Shown in pieces: positions 7,446 through 12,398 of a stretch of DNA of 12,398 nt. The notes beneath the pieces were generated by a model, which was not told the DNA's origin, did no database searches, and worked only from the letters and a program-made list of their open reading frames with translations. Position numbers and translations under genes: made by a program. Source of the stretch: Saprospiraceae bacterium (GTDB lineage: Bacteria; Bacteroidota; Bacteroidia; Chitinophagales; Saprospiraceae); the NCBI GenBank assembly GCA_020436865.1, contig JAGQXA010000475.1:1-12398 (forward strand), read 5' to 3'. Position 1 is the stretch's first letter, and each line of letters starts with the position of its first letter.

Positions 7446-8132
7446 ATGAAAAAATGTTACCCATTCCTGTTCGCACTTTTCTATATGGGGGTCGCCGCCG
7501 GGCAAGTTGATCTGTCGTACGGTTTCCGTCATTTGGACGCTCCGTTCTGGGACCTCCTGCTGGGCAAAGACGAAACGCTCTTCAAGAACGGATATAGCGT
7601 GGGGGCCGGAGTACAATTATTCCGCTCGTCCGAGCGCTGGCGTCTGGTGCCGTCGGCTTCTTTCAGCGAATTCCGTCGCGAGCCGATGCGGGTGCGCGGA
7701 GGCAGCCAAACCCACGCCCGCATTCTGCAGTTGCGGGCGCCCTTGCGCTGGTATCCGATGAGTTATTTCGACCACTGCAACTGCCCCCCCTTCAATAATG
7801 GCTTTTTTCTGGAAGGCTCGCTGAACTGGAATCGCTTCGATCTTTCCTTCCGCGAACCCGACATGCATGCCGCAGACCGGGCCGAGGCCTTCGGTTGGGG
7901 CTTCGGCGCAGGCCTTGAACTGGCCTATGCCGACTGGCTGATCATCACCCCGCAGTTCCTTTTCCAAGGCATCCCTTCGATCCGCTGGGAGGGTCTGGGA
8001 AATATGCGGGACCCGCAAACGGATTACTTCTTCCGCGAAGAAACTTTCGTCAGGAAGATGGGTTTTGAAATTCACGTCCTGCTCCTGCTCTATCCCCAAC
8101 AGGAGCCGGTGCAGTTACCGCAAACTCCTTAA
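7446..8132 (+). CDS. Secreted or outer-membrane beta-strand protein, paralogue 1
   Basis: A 228-residue exported protein of unknown function. The signal peptide MKKCYPFLFALFYMGVAAG ends near residue 19. The mature part alternates aromatic and polar residues and has glycine-rich stretches (GYSVGAGVQLF, GWGFGAGLEL), as expected of an outer-membrane beta-barrel. A hallmark YPxxxxDxCxCP motif lies at 103-114, with Cys111 and Cys113. The next gene encodes a protein of the same length with the motif at exactly the same residues, so the two are paralogues. Shared blocks are NGxxxG near 48-53, the cysteine motif, and GxGxGAGxxL followed by LTP or ITP near 150-177. The final residues are Gln/Pro-rich rather than ending in a terminal aromatic strand. 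It is probably co-transcribed with the gene 21 bases downstream. A -7 box was not found in 7351-7445. Confidence 0.85.
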   Translation: MKKCYPFLFALFYMGVAAGQVDLSYGFRHLDAPFWDLLLGKDETLFKNGYSVGAGVQLFRSSERWRLVPSASFSEFRREPMRVRGGSQTHARILQLRAPLRWYPMSYFDHCNCPPFNNGFFLEGSLNWNRFDLSFREPDMHAADRAEAFGWGFGAGLELAYADWLIITPQFLFQGIPSIRWEGLGNMRDPQTDYFFREETFVRKMGFEIHVLLLLYPQQEPVQLPQTP

Positions 8133-8153
8133 CTTTACCGGCAAAATCAGACC

Positions 8154-8840
8154 ATGAGACTACTGCTGACCTTTGGCATTCTGAGCATGTTGCTCGCTCC
8201 TGCGCAGGCTCAATTCGGCATCAACGGCGCCTATGCCCGGGCAAACGCCGGCGATTGGGAACAACTCGTCGCGACCGAATGGGGCGATGGCCCTTCCTTC
8301 TACCAGAACGGCTGGAAAGCCGGGGTTGACTACTGGTTCCGCCTCAAGAAGGTCCGCCTCGAATTCCTGCCGGAGGTGGGATACGGGCGCTGGGAAGCCC
8401 GGAACGAGGCCGAAACCTTCGAAACGTCGACGATCTATTTCCAGCTCAACGCCAACCTCTATCCCTTCAACTTTCTGGACGACTGCGATTGTCCGACCTT
8501 TTCGAAGCAGGACCCGTTCCTGAAAAAGAGCTTCTTCCTGCAACTCAGTCCGAGCGTGCAGCGAATGACCCACCGCTATGCTCCGGTCAACAACGAGATC
8601 TACGAAGTGGCCGACTGGGCCTACGGTCTCGGCCTGGGCGCCGGGGTCGACCTGGGCGTCTCCGACCTGCTGACCCTCACTCCCTTCGTTCGCTACTCGG
8701 TCTTGTGGCAAGTGGAATGGGAGGAATTCCGGGCGCTTCCTCTTTTCGAGCAGCAAACACCCGAACCGTCTCCCGATGTTCCAACCGACTGGTCGCAGCT
8801 GGAAGTTGGGCTGCGCCTGGGCGTTCGGCTCAACGAATGA
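8154..8840 (+). CDS. Secreted or outer-membrane beta-strand protein, paralogue 2
   Basis: A 228-residue exported protein of unknown function, sister of the preceding gene. The signal peptide MRLLLTFGILSMLLAPAQA ends near residue 19. The mature sequence has amphipathic strand-like segments (VRLEFLPEVGYGRW, IYFQLNANLYPF, WAYGLGLGAGVDLGV, LEVGLRLGVRLNE), the last resembling a closing barrel strand. The YPxxxxDxCxCP motif is at 103-114, with Cys111 and Cys113 exactly as in its paralogue. The two closely spaced cysteines could form a disulfide or a metal site in the periplasm or barrel loop. Sequence similarity outside the blocks is low, so the duplication is old. The 21-base gap from the first paralogue suggests one transcript; 231-237 bases of structured noncoding DNA separate it from the protease gene. 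Confidence 0.85.
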   Translation: MRLLLTFGILSMLLAPAQAQFGINGAYARANAGDWEQLVATEWGDGPSFYQNGWKAGVDYWFRLKKVRLEFLPEVGYGRWEARNEAETFETSTIYFQLNANLYPFNFLDDCDCPTFSKQDPFLKKSFFLQLSPSVQRMTHRYAPVNNEIYEVADWAYGLGLGAGVDLGVSDLLTLTPFVRYSVLWQVEWEEFRALPLFEQQTPEPSPDVPTDWSQLEVGLRLGVRLNE

Positions 8841-8922
8841 GGGCCTAGATCCGCTCGATGCGATCGCCTTCGAATATCTTCCAGGCAGGAAAGTGTCTGA
8901 TTTTAGTCAAGACAAGATTTTA

Positions 8923-9052
8923 GCGCCATAAAAGCCGCCCCTTTGGCGAGCAAGGCTTACCTTTGGAAGGTATAAAGGCGGCAACAGGCAGAAGGGAAAA
9001 CCCGGCCTTAGCCTCCGGATCTGCCCGCCTGGTTTCCCGGACGGAGCGAACC
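8923..9052 (+). other. Structured noncoding region, possible leader RNA of the protease gene
   Basis: The gap between 8840 and the protease start can form many short stems. GCCGCC 8934-8939 pairs with GGCGGC 8977-8982, enclosing TACCTT 8958-8963 with AAGGTA 8967-8972. GGCAGA 8987-8992 pairs with TCTGCC 9020-9025, enclosing two hairpins (GGG-AAAA-CCC 8994-9003 and GGC-CTTA-GCC 9004-9013). GGTT 9031-9034 pairs with AACC 9049-9052. AAGCC 8932-8936 with GGCTT 8954-8958 would compete with the first stem. TACCTTTG at 8958-8965 also matches the TAnnTTTG -7 box, though its nearest TTTG (8942-8945) is only 12 bases upstream; if used, the leader would be about 107 bases. No known RNA family is recognised, and GC-rich DNA yields stems by chance. 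Confidence 0.3.
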
Positions 9053-9077
9053 CGACAAAGTATGCTGTGCTGTGAAG

Positions 9078-12029
9078 ATGAGAAAACCATTCACCTGTCT
9101 ATTGGTTTTTTGGTGTTGCTTGGGATGGAATTCAGGTATTTCCCAACAACTCGACCACGTACAGGGCGAAGTGCTGATCCAGTTGGCTTCCGGTGAAGAC
9201 CCCTGGGACCTGCTCTCCGACCTGCCAGTGCTGAACGGCTCTGCGAGCCCGGCCCAGCCTTTGCGCGCCATTGCCCCCAGTCAACGCATCTGGCTCCTCT
9301 CGTTCGATCACACCAGCGTCAACGAAATGCTGCTGCTGGCAAAATTGCGGTCAGATGAACGCGTGCAGGCGGCACAATTCAACCACTTCCTGCAATCGCG
9401 CACCACGGTGCCCAACGATCCCTTTTTCGCCTATCAGTGGCCCTGGTACAATACCGGAAATCCGGGAGGGCTTCCCGACGCCGACATCGATGCCACGGAG
9501 GCCTGGGATCACACCACCGGGGGCCTGACCCCTGCCGGAGATACCATCGTCGTGGCCGTGATCGACGACGGCACCGACCCCGACCATCCCGATCTGGCGG
9601 CCAATCTTTGGCGCAATTACGCGGAGATCCCATACAATAATATCGACGACGACGACAACGGCTACATCGACGACCATTGGGGTTGGAATGTGTCGGCCGG
9701 CATCGACCTCGTACAGTTTGGGTCGCACGGCGTCAAGGTATCCGGACTGATCGGGGCCGTTGGCGACAATCAGACCGGGATCGCCGGGGTCAACTGGGAC
9801 GTCAAGATCCTCAATGTCGTGGGGATCACGAACGTGGAGTCGGAGGTGCTGGCCGGTTTCGAGTACGTTCTGCAGACGCGCTTGCGCTACAATCAATCCG
9901 AGGGCGCCGAAGGCGCTTTCGTGGTAGCGCTCAACACCTCCTGGGGCGTCGATGGAGGCCAGCCCGACGATGCGCCGCTCTGGTGCGCCTTTTACGACGC
10001 GCTGGGTCAAGCCGGCATCCTCAGTTGCGCTTCCACCGCCAACCACGACTGGAACATCGATCAGGTCGGCGATCTGCCCACCTCCTGTACCAGCGACTAT
10101 CTGATCACCGTCACCGCGACCGACTGGAACGACGAACGGGATTTTGCCGCTTACGGGCCGACCACGGTCGACCTCGCCGCTCCCGGCAAGCTGGTCTACA
10201 CGACCAAAGCCGGCGGCGAATACGGTCCGGCTACCGGCACCTCCTTTGCCGCCCCGCAAGTGGCCGGCTTAGCTGCCCTATTGTACTCCGGTTCTTGCGA
10301 CCACCTGACCAATCTGGCCAAAGCCGATCCACCGGCAGCTGTCAAATTCGTGAAAGACCTGCTGATGTCGGGCGTCGATACCCTCCCGCAACTGGTCGGC
10401 GAGATCCTGAGCGGAGGTCGTCTGAACGCTTCCCATAGCCTCGAACGGCTACTAGATAACTGCAGCGCCTGCCCTACCCCGGCTGCGCTCGGAGCAACGA
10501 TCATCAGCAGCAGCCAGGTGCAATTGCACTGGGTTTCGCTGGTCGAAGGCGATGTCGTTACCCTCCGCTGGAGAGCAGCCGGAACGAACGGCTGGCAACA
10601 ACTGACCAACCCGCCCAACCCACTGACCATCAGTAACTTGAATGCATGTTCGGAATATGAATTCCAGGTGCGCTCCAGTTGCCTGGGCGCCGACAGCGAT
10701 TTTTCCGAAAGTGCCTTTTTTGTGACCGACGGCTGTTGTGTGGCTCCGGAAAACATCGGCGTGCAGTCGGTTTCGGCCTCGCAGGCCTATATCGAATGGG
10801 ATCCGGTACTGGCAGCCTTCGGCTATATCCTTCGTTGGAAGAGCACTTCGGCTGTGAGCTGGCAAGCCATTGCCGTGGAAGAGCCTCAAGCTCTCCTCTC
10901 CGGGCTCCTTCCCTGTACCAATTACGAATTCCAGCTGCGCACCCTCTGCGGCTGGTCGGAAACGGACTATACGGACGCGCAGGAGTTTTCGACGCCCGGT
11001 TGCGGAAATTGCATCGAACTGCCCTACTGCGACTCCTACGCCGCCGATTCCGGTCTGGAATGGATCCAATCGGTCACGCTGGGCAGCCAAACGGCCGATT
11101 CGGGCAACAACGATGGTTATCATTTTTGTCAGCAAAGCGGATTCGTGCTGTGGCCGGGCGGCAGCTTCCCGCTGACGATCGAACCGGGCTATTCCGTCAT
11201 TCCTTTCGAAGAACATGTACGCGCCTGGATCGACTACGATCACGACGGCGAATTTTCGGCAGATGAACTCGTCTTGTCGACCGGAAATAATCCGGTCGAA
11301 GGCGCGATCACCCAGACGATAGTAGTCCCCCCGGATCTGCCGCTCGGCCCGACCCGCATGCGGGTAAGCCTGCGCTGGGCCGGCGACCCGCCTCCCGGCC
11401 CCTGCCAGGCGTTTCAATACGGGGAAGTCGAGGATCTTTGTCTGGTCGTCGGAGCGCCGATCAGCCCCCCCGATTTCTGTGCGGCCCCGATCGGACTCGA
11501 CACGGTTTCGATCGACGATACGGCCGCCGAGCTGTCCTGGCAGTTAGCCGGCAATGCGCTCTATTATCAACTTCGCTGGCGGGCGGTCGGCAGCGGTCAA
11601 TGGAGCTGGCAGTCTACACTGGGTTCCTCCCTTAAGATCGATCAACTGACCCCCTGCCTCAACTACGAGGTGCAGCTGCGCCAATTCTGCCAAAACGACA
11701 CCAGCGCCTACGGCGTGCCGCTGATCTTCCGAACGCCCTGCAGCAAACCGGCCAGCGTGGCCGGCGCTCCGGACGATATGGATTGGCGCCTTTTCCCCAA
11801 CCCCTTTTCACAGGACCTCCATCTGAAATATGCCGGCGTGTCGCCCGGAAAAATGCACTGGCGTATACTGACGGTCGACGGCAGGCAGCTACAGGCCGGA
11901 ACCGCTACCCTGCACGGCGACACGGGAACCTTTACCTTTCCGGATGCCGGTCGACTACCTGCGGGGCTGTACTGGATCCAGTTGCAGACGGGGCAACAAA
12001 GTGGCTGGTTCAAAGTGATAAAACCCTAG
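9078..12029 (+). CDS. Secreted subtilisin-like protease (S8) with Fn3, GEVED and T9SS sorting domain
   Basis: Large exported serine protease, probably moved across the outer membrane by the type IX secretion system. From the ATG at 9078 it has 983 residues; an in-frame GTG at 9072 would add two, and the numbers here use the 985-residue form. Signal peptide to about 25; propeptide about 28-115; S8 catalytic domain about 120-460 with Asp165 (AVIDDGTD), His219 (GSHGVKVSG), oxyanion region near Asn324 (STANHD) and Ser391 (GTSFAAP). An Asp-rich IDDDDNGYIDD loop at 191-201 suggests calcium binding. Fibronectin-III-like domains lie at about 466-553 and 556-642, a GEVED domain at about 650-793 (named motif at 784-787), a third Fn3 at about 802-890, and a type A T9SS C-terminal domain from about 903 (WRLFPNPF to WFKVIKP). 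Cysteines recur at Fn3 boundaries. The last 49 bases lie in an inverted repeat. Triad and domain order are clear; the substrate is unknown. Confidence 0.95.
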   Translation: MRKPFTCLLVFWCCLGWNSGISQQLDHVQGEVLIQLASGEDPWDLLSDLPVLNGSASPAQPLRAIAPSQRIWLLSFDHTSVNEMLLLAKLRSDERVQAAQFNHFLQSRTTVPNDPFFAYQWPWYNTGNPGGLPDADIDATEAWDHTTGGLTPAGDTIVVAVIDDGTDPDHPDLAANLWRNYAEIPYNNIDDDDNGYIDDHWGWNVSAGIDLVQFGSHGVKVSGLIGAVGDNQTGIAGVNWDVKILNVVGITNVESEVLAGFEYVLQTRLRYNQSEGAEGAFVVALNTSWGVDGGQPDDAPLWCAFYDALGQAGILSCASTANHDWNIDQVGDLPTSCTSDYLITVTATDWNDERDFAAYGPTTVDLAAPGKLVYTTKAGGEYGPATGTSFAAPQVAGLAALLYSGSCDHLTNLAKADPPAAVKFVKDLLMSGVDTLPQLVGEILSGGRLNASHSLERLLDNCSACPTPAALGATIISSSQVQLHWVSLVEGDVVTLRWRAAGTNGWQQLTNPPNPLTISNLNACSEYEFQVRSSCLGADSDFSESAFFVTDGCCVAPENIGVQSVSASQAYIEWDPVLAAFGYILRWKSTSAVSWQAIAVEEPQALLSGLLPCTNYEFQLRTLCGWSETDYTDAQEFSTPGCGNCIELPYCDSYAADSGLEWIQSVTLGSQTADSGNNDGYHFCQQSGFVLWPGGSFPLTIEPGYSVIPFEEHVRAWIDYDHDGEFSADELVLSTGNNPVEGAITQTIVVPPDLPLGPTRMRVSLRWAGDPPPGPCQAFQYGEVEDLCLVVGAPISPPDFCAAPIGLDTVSIDDTAAELSWQLAGNALYYQLRWRAVGSGQWSWQSTLGSSLKIDQLTPCLNYEVQLRQFCQNDTSAYGVPLIFRTPCSKPASVAGAPDDMDWRLFPNPFSQDLHLKYAGVSPGKMHWRILTVDGRQLQAGTATLHGDTGTFTFPDAGRLPAGLYWIQLQTGQQSGWFKVIKP

Positions 12030-12115
12030 CGGACTTGCCCGGATCAAGGGGAAATTTTCGTATCATACGGCTGCCAACGACTCACACACCCATTTAGAGC
12101 CTGTTGGGGGATTTA
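11981..12115. repeat. Left arm of a 135-base inverted repeat
   Basis: This stretch covers the last 49 bases of the protease gene, its 67-base 3' flank and the first 19 bases of the MITE-like element. It is the reverse complement of 12264-12398 with two mismatches: 12026 against 12353 (third base of the last Pro codon, CCC versus CCT) and 12110 against 12269 (G versus A). Positions pair so that their coordinates sum to 24379. The true left limit is unknown, because the right arm reaches the window edge while still matching. Confidence 0.95.
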
Positions 12116-12282
12116 ATTCTGGCCTACAAACGGCAAATTTTCTTTCATCCTGCCCCGACATAATATGTGCGGGGTAAACTGTTAAATTTTTCGCCGGATT
12201 GCTCGCATCTGACTCCAAAATTTGCCTTGGCTGAAACAAAATTTGCTCGTTTTCGACTCATAATAAATTCCCCAACAGGCTC
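12097..12282. mobile_element. MITE-like element of about 186 bases (no transposase)
   Basis: The element begins GAGCCTGTTGGGG (12097-12109) and ends with its exact reverse complement (12270-12282), with weaker inverted similarity further in: GCAAATTTTCTTTCATCC from 12133 resembles the complement of 12231-12248 at 16 of 18 bases. It is flanked by TA on both sides (12095-12096 and 12283-12284), consistent with a two-base target duplication as in IS630/mariner and some IS5-group elements. It holds no open frame of note. Because the outer flanks are themselves an inverted repeat, the exact ends cannot be proven from this copy; the boundary is inferred from where TIR-like sequence starts. Confidence 0.5.
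12153..12174. other. Hairpin within the centre of the MITE-like element
   Basis: CCCCG (12153-12157) pairs with CGGGG (12170-12174), and the interior ACATAATATGT is itself almost self-complementary, with one bulged G. It is the strongest structure in the asymmetric centre. It lies between two convergent gene ends and could act as a bidirectional transcription stop, but there is no T-tract directly after it, so I do not call a terminator. Confidence 0.4.
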
Positions 12283-12398
12283 TAAATGGGTGTGTGAGTC
12301 GTTGGCAGCCGTATGATACGAAAATTTCCCCTTGATCCGGGCAAGTCCGCTAAGGTTTTATCACTTTGAACCAGCCACTTTGTTGCCCCGTCTGCAAC
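12264..12398. repeat. Right arm of the inverted repeat, cut by the window edge
   Basis: Reverse complement of 11981-12115 with two differences. Identity is unbroken up to the last base of the window, so the repeat continues outside. It contains, on the minus strand, the same 3' flank and gene end as the protease. Inward of 12264 the match decays to patchy similarity within the MITE-like element. Confidence 0.95.
12350..12398 (-). CDS. 3' end of a second T9SS-sorted protein gene (duplicate of the protease end)
   Basis: On the minus strand the last 15 codons before the TAG at 12352-12350 encode LQTGQQSGWFKVIKP, identical to the protease C-terminus (the final strand and basic tail of a type A T9SS sorting domain). 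Only one silent base differs (CCT for CCC). Because DNA identity continues through the stop and 67 bases of flank, this is a recent duplicate or gene-conversion product rather than an ordinary relative sharing the domain. The rest lies outside the window; it may be a full second protease, a truncated copy or a different protein with a shared tail. It converges on the protease gene with 320 bases between stops. Confidence 0.7.
   Translation of the reverse strand, partial: LQTGQQSGWFKVIKP

Noticed and set aside
8987..9052. tRNA-like cloverleaf
   Set aside because: The arms do not have tRNA lengths, and there is no GTTC-type T loop, anticodon stem or CCA end.
9351..10259. 302-codon minus-strand frame opposite the protease domain
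   Set aside because: Glycine- and valine-rich antisense shadow covering the S8 catalytic region; no promoter or recognisable motif.
12030..12096. Rho-independent terminator after the protease
   Set aside because: Only a tiny CGTAT-C-ATACG hairpin (12059-12069) is present, without a GC-rich stem or following T-tract.
12116..12263. Small gene in the centre of the inverted repeat
   Set aside because: No open frame with a plausible start and length; the sequence is AT-rich with only repeat-like features.
1..12398. CRISPR array, phage, toxin-antitoxin or defence system
   Set aside because: No regularly spaced direct repeats and no nuclease, integrase, toxin or transposase motifs in any frame.

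Overview
The window looks like chromosome of a moderately GC-rich Bacteroidota, most likely a marine or sludge Saprospiria (Lewinella-like). The signs are a large secreted protease ending in a type IX secretion (T9SS) sorting domain, GEVED and fibronectin-III modules of the kind common in that class, and exact matches to the Bacteroidota promoter -7 consensus TAnnTTTG upstream of two genes. The lineage call rests on protein style and is an inference.

Layout. Positions 1-2843 (minus strand) hold an apparent operon read right to left: an OmpR-type response regulator, its membrane histidine kinase (the start codon directly follows the regulator's stop), then an ABC-F ATPase cut by the left edge. 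An AT-rich divergent promoter region (2844-3131) separates it from a plus-strand gene for a helical protein of unknown function (3132-3833) that is visibly a tandem duplication of one ~103-residue unit. Converging on it from the right (minus strand, 7302 to 3830) are a secreted metal-dependent amidohydrolase, the ribosomal protein S12 methylthiotransferase RimO and a small four-helix membrane protein. A second divergent region (7303-7445) leads into two plus-strand paralogous secreted or outer-membrane proteins of identical length, then a ~237-base noncoding stretch able to form many short stems, and a 983-985 residue secreted subtilisin-like protease (S8 domain, two Fn3, GEVED, Fn3, T9SS C-terminal domain).

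The right end holds the most unusual structure. The last 49 bases of the protease gene plus its 3' flank (11981-12115) recur as an inverted copy at 12264-12398, with only two mismatches over 135 bases, around a 148-base asymmetric centre. The right arm runs off the window and encodes the same last 15 residues on the minus strand, so a second convergent copy of at least the protease gene's end lies beyond the edge. The centre looks like a small non-autonomous transposable element (MITE-like, about 186 bases, ends GAGCCTGTTGGGG, flanked by TA). Fold-back copying at its terminal repeats would explain the inverted duplication; an assembly or amplification artefact is the main alternative.

No tRNA, rRNA, CRISPR array, phage module or transposase gene was seen. 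Most of the window is ordinary housekeeping or envelope biology. The duplication junction, the paralogous pair with an invariant cysteine motif and the duplicated helical protein are the parts that merit follow-up.
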